This document shows positions 1 to 6,530 of a stretch of 13,061 bases of DNA, piece by piece (the first letter of the stretch is position 1; the number at the start of each line of letters is the position of its first letter). Origin of the DNA: Gemmatimonadota bacterium. GTDB taxonomy: Bacteria > Gemmatimonadota > Gemmatimonadetes > Gemmatimonadales > GWC2-71-9. The stretch lies in NCBI GenBank assembly GCA_003221985.1, contig QHUQ01000007.1:1-13061 (forward strand). The letters are read 5' to 3'. The notes below the pieces were generated by a model. The model was not told where the DNA came from. It searched no databases and saw only the letters and a program-made list of their open reading frames with translations. The position numbers and the translations under genes were made by a program.

Positions 1-49
1 CGGAGTGATTGCCCACCACCACGAATCCACGCACTCGTCAGTAGGTTTT

Positions 50-165
<116 letters not shown>

Positions 166-174
166 GTCTCATAC

Positions 175-206
175 GAAACCCGCTCACGTTCCCGTGAGCG
201 GGTTTC
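175..206 (+). terminator. Intrinsic terminator of the rRNA operon
   Basis: A perfect 14-bp inverted repeat (175-188 with 193-206, GAAACCCGCTCACG and its complement) encloses a 4-base loop TTCC. A pyrimidine-rich run, TCTTTCCCC, follows. It lies 10 bases after the 5S rRNA, where an rRNA operon terminator is expected. The gene on the opposite strand ends at 237, so the hairpin could also slow converging transcription, although no T-run follows it on the minus strand. Confidence 0.85.
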
Positions 207-236
207 TCTTTCCCCGGAAAATGCCGCGCCGTGGGC

Positions 237-860
237 CTACGGCGTTCGCACCGGTGCGTAAAATGCGGACCAGAGGTGCGTGCGCCGCTTCGTCAACGCT
301 TGCGCCACCGCTTCGAGCTCGGCCTTCATGCTCGAAAAATCGCGCGACATCGAGCTGAGCAGCGTCTCGACGTCCTCGGCACTCGTCGACACGTCGGCCA
401 CGACGAGCAGCCAGTGGGCGACGGCCGCCCGCCGAGCGAGCGGATCGTCGTCCCCCGTCGCCGAGGGTCGCGCCGTTCGCCCCTGGCGCGCCAGCGCATC
501 GGCGCTGCGCACGACCGGCTCGTAGGATGGCGCCGCCGGCACGGGTCCGCTCCAGTTCGGCTGCAGTCCCACGATCCCTACGATGTGCCGCCCCGCCGGC
601 AGCGCGTTGCTCGTATCCCCAGGCGTCGGGAAGACCGGTTGAATGCTGCCGTCCCCGTCGACGCGCACCAGGATGACGTGCGCCGCGCGCGACAGCTCGA
701 CCAGAATCGCATCGTCCTGCACCGCCACGATGCCCGCGCCGTACGCGTCCTTCGATCCGAGCCGCGTGACGGCGAGAGGGGGAGGCGGCGGCCCCGGAGC
801 GGCAGGAGACTGCGAGTGAGCCGACGCGAGGGAGAACGCGAGTAGGGAGAGGAGGGTCAT
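237..860 (-). CDS. Secreted protein of unknown function, DUF4384-like fold suspected
   Basis: A 207-residue protein with a short signal peptide (residues 1 to about 17, MTLLSLLAFSLASAHSQS, probable cleavage near ASA-HS), so it is probably exported. A proline-rich stretch (about 19-28) follows. A beta-rich segment at about 50-95 (ILVELSRAAHVILVRVDGDG, then a PVFPTPGD turn and LPAGRH) resembles the DUF4384-type domain of secreted proteins; this is a resemblance by eye. The C-terminal third (about 150-200) is helical and may be a coiled coil. The start is supported by AAGGA seven bases upstream of the ATG. Two other long ORFs overlap it, but only this frame gives a signal peptide and domain-like composition. 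It is convergent with the rRNA operon and follows the PD40 gene on the same strand. Function is unknown. Confidence 0.72.
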   Translation of the reverse strand: MTLLSLLAFSLASAHSQSPAAPGPPPPPLAVTRLGSKDAYGAGIVAVQDDAILVELSRAAHVILVRVDGDGSIQPVFPTPGDTSNALPAGRHIVGIVGLQPNWSGPVPAAPSYEPVVRSADALARQGRTARPSATGDDDPLARRAAVAHWLLVVADVSTSAEDVETLLSSMSRDFSSMKAELEAVAQALTKRRTHLWSAFYAPVRTP

Positions 861-901
861 GGCTGGTTCCTTGGAGGCGGTGCACGATCTAGCCCGCTTC
901 T

Positions 902-910
902 ATAATACCA
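902..910 (-). promoter_or_regulatory. Candidate extended -10 promoter for the 237-860 gene
   Basis: On the minus strand the sequence reads TGGTATTAT, an extended -10 element (TGn plus TATTAT) in otherwise GC-rich DNA. It lies about 42 bases before the ATG at 860, leaving a leader of roughly 35 bases with the AAGGA ribosome-binding site. No convincing -35 box is seen. The call is inferred from sequence alone. Confidence 0.4.
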
Positions 911-940
911 CCTCTTGGGGTGCGGTTCCGCTTTATCCTC

Positions 941-1873
941 CTAGTTGCCACCGGGCGCGCGCGTCGACATCCACAGGTCATTGCCACCGGAGCCGCCCGC
1001 TCGGGTCGAGGTGAAAAGCAGTGTCAGCCCATCGCGGGAGAGATTCGGCTGGGAGTCGACATCCGGCGTGTTGATTGGCGCGCCAACATGAGTCGGGGTG
1101 GACCAGGGGACCAACGCGGTCGGACGAGTGGACCGCCAGATGTCGAGATTCCCGAAGCCTCCGGCGCGCGTCGTGGACATGAACAGTTCGTGCCCATCGC
1201 TCCGAATGGCGACTTTTTGGTCCGCAGCGGCTGGATCGTTGAGCTCGTCGACCGCTACCGCGGGTCCAAGCGGAACACCATCGTTCGACACCACGACTTT
1301 GTAGATCTCCGTGCTGCCCGCGACGACGCGGTTGAAATACACGACGGCATCCGGACCTTCGCGCGTGTAGTAAGAGCCATTCTCGGTTGAGGCGCTATTG
1401 GCGTCCGGCCCGAGGTTCACCGGCTCGCCCCATACGTCTCCGTCTGGGCCACTGCTGATGCGATGCGACACGTACGTATCGGCGCTTCCGAAACCATCCG
1501 ATCGCGTCGTGAAGAAAAAGAAGAGCTGGCCATTCTCTGACAGCGACGGCGCCCCCTCTCCCGCCGCGCTGTTGATCGGTGCGCCCAGGTTGTACGGGGT
1601 CTCCCAGGGGCACGTCAGACACGAGCGATGGGAGGCCCAGATGTCGTTGTTACCCAAACCGCCGGGTCGATTGGAGACGAAATAGAGTGTGTGACCGTCG
1701 GGAGACAGCGCGGCATTTGCGTCGAACGAGCTCGAATTCACCACGGGGCCGAGATTGATCGGATCCGACCACTCGCCGTTGTCGAACCGGTCGATTCGGA
1801 ACGCGAGTGCCAGCGGTTCGGTCTGCGTGCCGCAGGCAAGCAGCAGGACCAATGAGGCGAGCGAGGCTTTCAT
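941..1873 (-). CDS. PD40 beta-propeller repeat lipoprotein
   Basis: A 310-residue exported protein. The signal peptide ends in a lipobox (LLLAC, Cys14), so it should be lipid-anchored in the envelope. The rest is made of WD40-like PD40 (TolB-type) blades with the signature of a D-A-N-A or S-Q-P-N-L lead-in, LSPDG, LYF, TSTRAGG and NDIW. Clear copies lie at about 52-80, 107-136, 221-250 and 273-305, with a weaker one at about 160-195. Such domains often sit in TolB- or OmpA-linked envelope proteins. The start at 1873 is preferred over the ATG at 1888 because GGAG lies seven bases before it and because MKASLASLVLLLAC is a cleaner lipoprotein signal. The longer form would add five residues. The specific ligand or role is unknown. 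Confidence 0.86.
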   Translation of the reverse strand: MKASLASLVLLLACGTQTEPLALAFRIDRFDNGEWSDPINLGPVVNSSSFDANAALSPDGHTLYFVSNRPGGLGNNDIWASHRSCLTCPWETPYNLGAPINSAAGEGAPSLSENGQLFFFFTTRSDGFGSADTYVSHRISSGPDGDVWGEPVNLGPDANSASTENGSYYTREGPDAVVYFNRVVAGSTEIYKVVVSNDGVPLGPAVAVDELNDPAAADQKVAIRSDGHELFMSTTRAGGFGNLDIWRSTRPTALVPWSTPTHVGAPINTPDVDSQPNLSRDGLTLLFTSTRAGGSGGNDLWMSTRAPGGN

Positions 1874-1939
1874 TAGATGTCTCCACATGATTTGGTTGCG
1901 GGGGTCGGCGGGAAGAGACCGGCTCTACTGAACTACGGT

Positions 1940-1955
1940 CCTTGGGGGACCAAGG
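1940..1955. other. Short hairpin in the divergent intergenic region
   Basis: CCTTGG and CCAAGG are separated by GGGA, a 6-bp inverted repeat. It overlaps a second possible pairing (GGTCC with GGACC). It lies between the divergent PD40 and era genes, in a 192-base gap (1874-2065) where I find no convincing consensus promoter. It could be an operator or 5'-leader structure, or chance. Confidence 0.2.
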
Positions 1956-2065
1956 CGACCACGGCTGCGCGTACACCGTTGCTCCGAGCGGCTGAATGTA
2001 CCTGCTGACGTGGCCGCCGCCAGGCTGTCGTGCCGCTAGCTCACGGGAGGGATTACCTTCCTTCA

Positions 2066-2923
2066 ATGACACGCTGCGGCACCATCGTCCTCGCCGGCCG
2101 GCCCAACGTGGGGAAATCGACGTTGCTCAATGCGCTCGTCGGCGAACACCTTGCCATCGTTTCCCCCAAGCCGCAGTCGACGCGGCTGCCGGTCGTCGGG
2201 CTGCTCACCAAAGACGACACGCAATACATCTTCACCGACTCCCCGGGCCTGCTCGAGCCGGAGTACCGGCTGCATGAAGTGATGCGCGCGGCGGCGTTGC
2301 GCGCGATCGAAGACGCCGAAGTCATCGCGTACCTGCATCCGCTCAGCGCGTATCCTGCGCCGCCGCTGGCGCGTGTTGCGGGCCTCGAGCGCGCGCCCCG
2401 CGCGCCCGTCGTCACCGTGTATACCAAGGCGGACATGGTGCAGCCGTCTGCCCGTCCCGCCGTCCGGCCGTCGGAAGTCTTCACGTCCGCCACCACCGGG
2501 GAGGGCATCGACACATTCCTGGGCGAGATTGCCGGTCGCTTGCCCCAGAGCCCGTTCCATTACGACCCCGCTGAGCTTGCCACCCAACCGATGCGGTTCT
2601 TCGCGGCGGAGTTCATCCGCGAAGCGGCCTTCGAGCAGCTGCATGAGGAGCTGCCCTACAGCGTGGCGTGTGAGATCGATGAGTTTCGAGAGGGCGCCGA
2701 GCCGGTATATATTCGGGCCGTGTTGTACGTCGAGCGCGACAGCCAGAAAGGCATCGTCATCGGCGAGGGCGGCCGCACCATCAAGGCCCTCGGCGCCGCG
2801 GCGCGTGGCAAGATCGAAGCGCTGCTCGACCAACGCGTGTTTCTCGACCTGCATGTGAAAGTGCTGCCCAAGTGGCGCCGCGACGAACCGGCGTTGAAGC
2901 GTCTGGGGTACGCCGCGTCATGA
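2066..2923 (+). CDS. era: GTPase Era
   Basis: A 285-residue ribosome-assembly GTPase that binds near the 3' end of 16S rRNA during small-subunit maturation. The N-terminal G domain has G1 GRPNVGKST (11-19), a switch region PQSTR (36-40), G3 DSPG (58-61), G4 TKAD (120-123) and G5 SATTG (141-145). The C-terminal KH domain carries [10 protein letters not shown] (231-240) with its GxxG loop and ends in the typical [13 protein letters not shown]. Length is close to the usual 300. The ATG at 2066 gives the standard short Era N-terminus; a GTG at 2030 would add 12 residues of no family likeness. A GGAGG stands 15 bases before the ATG, further than usual. G4 has Thr in place of the canonical Asn. The stop overlaps the next gene by 4 bases (ATGA). 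Confidence 0.95.
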   Translation: MTRCGTIVLAGRPNVGKSTLLNALVGEHLAIVSPKPQSTRLPVVGLLTKDDTQYIFTDSPGLLEPEYRLHEVMRAAALRAIEDAEVIAYLHPLSAYPAPPLARVAGLERAPRAPVVTVYTKADMVQPSARPAVRPSEVFTSATTGEGIDTFLGEIAGRLPQSPFHYDPAELATQPMRFFAAEFIREAAFEQLHEELPYSVACEIDEFREGAEPVYIRAVLYVERDSQKGIVIGEGGRTIKALGAAARGKIEALLDQRVFLDLHVKVLPKWRRDEPALKRLGYAAS

Positions 2924-3087
2924 GTCTCGCCCCCGACCTGCTCGAAATCCTCGTCTGCCCCAAGTGCAAAGGGGCGCTCGAGTACCGGACCAACCCGGAG
3001 GCGCTCGCCTGCCACGCCTGCCGGCTGATCTACGCCGTCGAAGATGACATCCCCATCATGCTCATCGATGAGGCGAAAAGCTTCTGA
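2920..3087 (+). CDS. Trm112/YcaR-family zinc-ribbon protein
   Basis: A 55-residue protein starting [20 protein letters not shown], the standard Trm112-like opening. It has two CxxC pairs (CPKC near 13-16 and CHAC near 31-34) that would bind one zinc, followed by the family ending [15 protein letters not shown]. In eukaryotes and archaea Trm112 activates methyltransferases. The bacterial members are small and their partner is usually unknown, so a methyltransferase-partner role is inference. The start is set by the ATGA overlap with era, which implies translational coupling. A GTG at 2872 would add 16 non-family residues. Confidence 0.9.
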   Translation: MSLAPDLLEILVCPKCKGALEYRTNPEALACHACRLIYAVEDDIPIMLIDEAKSF

Positions 3088-4096
3088 CGGTCGGGCGGTT
3101 GGGCGGTTAGGCGGTTGGGTCCTCCCAATCGCCTTCCTCTTTCTAACCGCCCAACCGCCCAACCGCCTAGATGCCCAGGACCTCCCGCTCAATGCCGGCG
3201 CGTTGTTCCTCGTGTTTCCGGTTGGGGCGCAGGCGGTGGGGATGGGCCAGACGGCGACGGCCGCGGCGGGGCGGGGCGAGGCGGCGTTCTGGAATCCCGC
3301 CGGCCTCGCGACGCTGTCCGAGGACGAGTTCGCGCTGCACAGCGCCAATCTAGTCGCCGGCCGGAGCAACGTGGTGGGAGCGTACTTTCCCTCGCGTGGC
3401 ATCGGCGTGATCGGGGGCGCGGTGTATCTGGTCGACTACGGCGACCTCGATCGCACCGATGTCAACGGCAATACCATCGCGCGCATCGCGCCGCGCAATC
3501 TCGAATTCTTGGCCTCGTACGCGACGAATCTCACCGGCTCGTTCGCGTTCGGGCTGAGCTACAAGCTCGTGCAGTTCCGGGTGGATTGCAGCGGCGACTG
3601 CCGTGACTTTCCGGCGGGGACGGGTGCCACACACGCGCTCGACCTCGGCGGCCAATTCCGGATCGGCGCCGCCGGGCCGTTGCGCGTGGGCGTGGCGGTC
3701 CGCAACGTTGGATTTCGGCTGCAGGTCCAGAACCAGGCGCAAGCCGATCCGTTGCCCACCCGGCTCGCCATCGGCGCACTGTATGAGGTCCGGCTGCGCC
3801 CTCCCACGGGGGGCGCACTCGACCAGGCATTCGATGTCAAACTCGCCGCCGACGTGGACAGCCCCTGGGGACAGGTGGGGCAGTCCGAGACGCGGCTCGG
3901 CCTGGACATCGGATATCAGCGCCTCGTGCGCGTGCGCGCGGGCTACGCGTTCGTGCAGGACGGATTGAGCGGGCCGAGTGTCGGCCTGGGCATCGAGAGT
4001 GGGTCGCTCGGGGTGGATCTCGCGCGCGCGTTTCTCACGAACTCCGACTTGCAGGCCGCAAGCCCGACGTTCTTCTCGTTCCGGGTCACCTTCTAA
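3068..4096 (+). CDS. PorV/PorQ-family outer-membrane beta-barrel protein
   Basis: A 342-residue protein of the PorV/PorQ (FadL-like, UPF0164-type) family. The mature N-terminus [20 protein letters not shown], then MGQTATA and [10 protein letters not shown], is diagnostic; repeated glycine- and aromatic-rich beta strands follow. The last residues, FFSFRVTF, end in Phe as outer-membrane barrels do. In Bacteroidota, PorV and PorQ belong to type IX secretion; here only membrane location can be claimed. The start is uncertain. No ATG, GTG or TTG exists in frame between 3068 and the mature region, so translation must begin at 3068 or at the ATG at 3044, overlapping the preceding gene. The signal peptide is encoded by the inverted repeat at 3094-3167: the basic part comes from one arm, the hydrophobic core from the loop, and the PPNRLDAQ cleavage region from the other arm. 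Confidence 0.85.
   Translation: MRRKASDGRAVGRLGGWVLPIAFLFLTAQPPNRLDAQDLPLNAGALFLVFPVGAQAVGMGQTATAAAGRGEAAFWNPAGLATLSEDEFALHSANLVAGRSNVVGAYFPSRGIGVIGGAVYLVDYGDLDRTDVNGNTIARIAPRNLEFLASYATNLTGSFAFGLSYKLVQFRVDCSGDCRDFPAGTGATHALDLGGQFRIGAAGPLRVGVAVRNVGFRLQVQNQAQADPLPTRLAIGALYEVRLRPPTGGALDQAFDVKLAADVDSPWGQVGQSETRLGLDIGYQRLVRVRAGYAFVQDGLSGPSVGLGIESGSLGVDLARAFLTNSDLQAASPTFFSFRVTF
3092..3170. repeat. Palindromic array of the 8-base unit TTGGGCGG
   Basis: The left arm has three tandem copies of an 8-base unit (GGGCGGTT GGGCGGTT AGGCGGTT), and the right arm carries the same array inverted. Bases 3094-3118 pair with 3143-3167 with two mismatches in 25; one of these is a G-U pair in RNA. The loop is 24 bases. 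The element begins just after the Trm112 stop codon and lies inside the signal-peptide coding region of the next gene. Such an RNA hairpin would be very stable. Confidence 0.88.
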
Positions 4097-4878
4097 TGAA
4101 GGGGGTCCTGATCGCGCTGGCCGTTTGGGGGGTTGGGGGGATGTCCTCGGCCGTGCCGCAGCAGGCCGACACGACCGTGCCCCCGGCCGGGGTGCTGGTG
4201 CGTCCATTGGCCTCGCTGGTCATTCCCGGCACGGGCCAGCTGCTCGCCCACCAGGATCGTGGGGCCGTGTATCTGGCGGCGGAGGTCTACCTCGTCTCGC
4301 GCTACCTGCAGCTCGACCACGAAGCGATGAGTGAGCAGCGGCAGTTTCAGAACCTCGCCTTCGAAGTGGCGCGGCGGCAATTCGGACCCACGCGGCGCGA
4401 CACCATCTTCGAGTACTACGAGCAGATGGAGCGGTTCGCCGAAAGCGGCAACTACGACGCCGATCCCGGTGCCGCGTTCGTGCCCGAAAGCGACCCGCGC
4501 ACCTACAACGGCTCCGTCTGGTTGCTCGCGCGGCGCACGTTCTGGGAGGATCCCGCCGTCCCGCCCGATCCGACCTCGCCGCAATACTGGAACGCGCTGC
4601 AGTTCTACCAGGCGCGCGCGGTGGGCCCCAATTTTCAGTGGAGCTGGCGCGATCATTCGCTCGAGCACGAGGTGTTCCGCGATTTCATCCGGCGCAGCGA
4701 CAACGCGTTTCGCCGCGCGCAGAATCAGATCGGGCTGCTGCTGGCCAACCACGTCGTGAGCGCCGTGGACGCGCTGATTTCCGCCCGCCTGACGGCCGCC
4801 GCGGGCCGGCCGGCGGAGCTGCACCTGCAGCTCGGTCCCGGCAACGTCCGCCAAATCCGGTTTGCCGTCGCGTTCTAA
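4096..4878 (+). CDS. Exported protein of unknown function, DUF5683-like
   Basis: A 260-residue protein. Residues 1 to about 21 form a signal peptide ([19 protein letters not shown]). A hydrophobic segment at about 35-58 has the form RPLASLVIPGTGQLLAHQDR followed by GAVYLAAEVYLV. The PG-G-Q motif with a following helix resembles the DUF5683 family, a weak match by eye. The middle is acidic and rich in aromatics, and the C-terminus ends IRFAVAF with a terminal Phe. A second hydrophobic helix lies near 213-233 (IGLLLANHVVSAVDALISAR). Start and preceding stop overlap by one base (TAATG), so it is probably co-translated with the PorV-like gene and may act with it at the envelope. Function is unknown. 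Confidence 0.78.
   Translation: MKGVLIALAVWGVGGMSSAVPQQADTTVPPAGVLVRPLASLVIPGTGQLLAHQDRGAVYLAAEVYLVSRYLQLDHEAMSEQRQFQNLAFEVARRQFGPTRRDTIFEYYEQMERFAESGNYDADPGAAFVPESDPRTYNGSVWLLARRTFWEDPAVPPDPTSPQYWNALQFYQARAVGPNFQWSWRDHSLEHEVFRDFIRRSDNAFRRAQNQIGLLLANHVVSAVDALISARLTAAAGRPAELHLQLGPGNVRQIRFAVAF
4125..4140 (+). repeat. Two tandem TTGGGGGG units in a signal peptide
   Basis: TTGGGGGG occurs twice in a row, one base per unit different from the TTGGGCGG unit at 3092-3170. It encodes part of the hydrophobic core of the signal peptide of the 4096-4878 gene. No inverted partner is seen nearby. Confidence 0.6.
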
Positions 4879-4899
4879 CCCTTCTCAGCGACCATACTC

Positions 4900-5637
4900 A
4901 TGAGCTGGATCACAAGTCCCGAAGCGTGGCTCGGGCTGCTCACGTTGACGGTGCTCGAGATCGTCCTTGGCATCGACAACATCATCTTCATCTCCATCCT
5001 GGCGGGCAAACTGCCGGTCGCGCAGCAGGCGCGCGCCCGCCGCGCCGGTCTCATCGGCGCGATGCTCACGCGCATCGCGCTGCTCGCCGCGCTCGCGTGG
5101 ATCATTCGGCTGACGGCGCCGCTGTTTTCCGTGCTCGGCCGCCCGTTCGCCGGTCGAGATCTCATTCTGATCGCGGGCGGACTGTTCCTGCTCGCCAAAA
5201 GCACGCGCGAGATCCACGAGGGCCTCGAAGGCGACGCCGGCCGCGCCGGCACCGCCGTGCGCGCATCGTTCGCGTCGGTCGTCGGACAGATCATGCTGCT
5301 CGACATCGTCTTTTCGCTCGACTCCGTCATCACCGCGGTGGGGATGGCGCGACACCTGGCCGTCATGATCGCCGCGGTCGTCCTCGCCGTCGGCGTGATG
5401 ATGTTCGCCGCAACGCCGATCAGTGAGTTCGTGCACCGTCATCCGACCGTGAGAATGCTGGCGCTGAGTTTCCTGCTGATGATCGGCGTGTCGCTGATCG
5501 CCGACGGCCTCGGCCAGCACATTGCCAAGGGCTACATCTATTTCGCGATGGGGTTTTCCGTGTTCGTGGAGCTGCTCAACATCCGCGTGCGGGCGCGCAC
5601 GCCTCCGGTGCGGTTGCGGGAGCCCTACACGACTTAA
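4900..5637 (+). CDS. TerC-family integral membrane protein
   Basis: A 245-residue inner-membrane protein of the TerC family, linked to tellurite resistance and, in several bacteria, to manganese or other metal export. It has the hallmark EIVLGIDNIIFI (20-31, Asp26) and the repeated DIVFSLDSVITA (135-146, Asp135 and Asp141) in buried helices, with about seven hydrophobic segments. A charged loop at about 101-118 and the ending GYIYFAMGFSVFVELLN are also typical. Its length matches the short TerC class without a C-terminal CBS domain. The ATG at 4900 lies 21 bases after the preceding stop, and no clear ribosome-binding site precedes it. Substrate cannot be told from sequence. Confidence 0.9.
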   Translation: MSWITSPEAWLGLLTLTVLEIVLGIDNIIFISILAGKLPVAQQARARRAGLIGAMLTRIALLAALAWIIRLTAPLFSVLGRPFAGRDLILIAGGLFLLAKSTREIHEGLEGDAGRAGTAVRASFASVVGQIMLLDIVFSLDSVITAVGMARHLAVMIAAVVLAVGVMMFAATPISEFVHRHPTVRMLALSFLLMIGVSLIADGLGQHIAKGYIYFAMGFSVFVELLNIRVRARTPPVRLREPYTT

Positions 5638-5638
5638 T

Positions 5639-5671
5639 TTGACACCGGAGACGACGAGGCCTAAGTTTAGG
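5639..5671 (+). promoter_or_regulatory. Possible promoter with a small palindrome
   Basis: A consensus TTGACA at 5639-5644 sits right at the terC stop codon. Seventeen bases later TAAGTT (5662-5667) is only a weak -10 match. It overlaps a palindrome CCTAA-GT-TTAGG (5660-5671), which could be an operator. The gap is one of few intergenic spaces on this strand, so a promoter for the downstream genes is reasonable but unproven. Confidence 0.3.
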
Positions 5672-5681
5672 TGGTTTCTAC

Positions 5682-5700
5682 CCTTACGAGAGGAGTAAGG
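5682..5700 (+). promoter_or_regulatory. Ribosome-binding site in a small hairpin loop
   Basis: GAGAGGAG at 5688-5695 is the ribosome-binding site for the GTG at 5700, with a short 4-base spacing. CCTTAC (5682-5687) can pair with GTAAGG (5695-5700), a 6-bp stem that puts most of the site in the loop and the first base of the start codon in the stem. The site supports the GTG start; any regulatory effect is speculative. Confidence 0.4.
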
Positions 5701-6527
5701 TGCTGGTAGTCGTGGACGGGGACAGCGCCGGGGACGAAGGCATCGAGCTGTGCGCGCGCCTCAAGGGCGATGCCTACACCGCGATCGTACCGCTCGCCGT
5801 GGTCACCAATCGCCACGCGACCGACGCGGTCCGCCGCTGGTTCGCGGCCGGTGCCGACGAGGTGATCACGCCGCTGTTCGAGCCGGGCGAGCAGGCGGGC
5901 CGGCTCGACGCCCTCGTGACGCGGGCATTGCGCGACGTCGCGGTGAATCCGTCGACGCTCCTCCCGGGGACGACGGAGATCGAGCGGGAGATCAAGCGGC
6001 GCATGGAGCTCGGCGAATTTTTTGCCGTCTGCTACGCCGACCTCGATCACTTCAAGGAGTACAACGATCGCTACAGCTATAACGACGGCGATCGCGTGAT
6101 CTATCTGCTCTCGCGCATCCTGCACGACGTGGTGCGGGGCATGATCGGCAAGCAGGGGTTCGTGGGACACATCGGCGGCGACGATTTCATTTTCGTGTTG
6201 CCGATCGAGAGCATCAGCCCGGTGTGTAGCGAGATATTGGACGTGTTCGACACGCTGGTGCCGTATCAGTACAACGAGCAGGACCGGCGGGCCGGCTATT
6301 ACTTCGGCAAGGACCGCCGTGGCCAGCTGCATCGCGTGCCGCTGATGACGCTGTCGATCGGTGTCGTGACGAATCAGCACCGGCGCTTCCTGCATCCGGC
6401 GCAGGTGAGCGAGCTGGCGACCGAGATGAAGAGTTACGCGAAGACTCAGGCGGGGTCGGTTTTTGTGGTCGATCGCCGTCACGATCGTGAGGGCGAGGAA
6501 CAAGGAAGCGGAGAGACCGAGGCATAA
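5700..6527 (+). CDS. Degenerate GGDEF protein with truncated receiver domain
   Basis: A 275-residue protein. Residues 1 to about 80 match only the second half of a response-regulator receiver: strand beta-3 LVVVD with candidate phospho-acceptor Asp6, DEGIELCARLK, the AVVTN strand and AAGADEVITP. The first strand and its acidic pair are absent, and the usual Lys of the KP motif is replaced. A linker LLPGTTEIE leads to a GGDEF domain (about 92-265) with ADLDHF (113-118), YNDGD and GGDDF (159-163), where GGDEF/GGEEF is standard. The RxxD inhibitory site is missing. It may make c-di-GMP weakly or only bind nucleotide or partners. The GTG start is supported by GAGAGGAG. The missing half-receiver suggests a deletion at the start of the gene (see findings). 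It ends three bases before the next gene. Confidence 0.78.
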   Translation: MLVVVDGDSAGDEGIELCARLKGDAYTAIVPLAVVTNRHATDAVRRWFAAGADEVITPLFEPGEQAGRLDALVTRALRDVAVNPSTLLPGTTEIEREIKRRMELGEFFAVCYADLDHFKEYNDRYSYNDGDRVIYLLSRILHDVVRGMIGKQGFVGHIGGDDFIFVLPIESISPVCSEILDVFDTLVPYQYNEQDRRAGYYFGKDRRGQLHRVPLMTLSIGVVTNQHRRFLHPAQVSELATEMKSYAKTQAGSVFVVDRRHDREGEEQGSGETEA

Positions 6528-6530
6528 GGC

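Noticed and set aside
184..885. Overlapping long ORFs on both strands around 184-885
   Set aside because: They are Arg/Gly-rich frames typical of high-GC shadow ORFs. Only the 237-860 minus-strand frame has a signal peptide, a ribosome-binding site and normal protein composition.
901..906. TATAAT on the plus strand as a promoter
   Set aside because: No -35 box lies at the right distance and no plus-strand gene follows. The overlapping minus-strand TGGTATTAT fits a gene start.
2063..2854. A 263-residue minus-strand ORF antisense to era
   Set aside because: It mirrors era codons and has no domain, signal or ribosome-binding site. Era motifs on the plus strand are unmistakable.
3092..3170. Inverted repeat read as the transcription terminator of the era-Trm112 genes
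   Set aside because: There is no T-run after either arm, the loop is 24 bases, and the element is inside the reading frame of the PorV-like protein.
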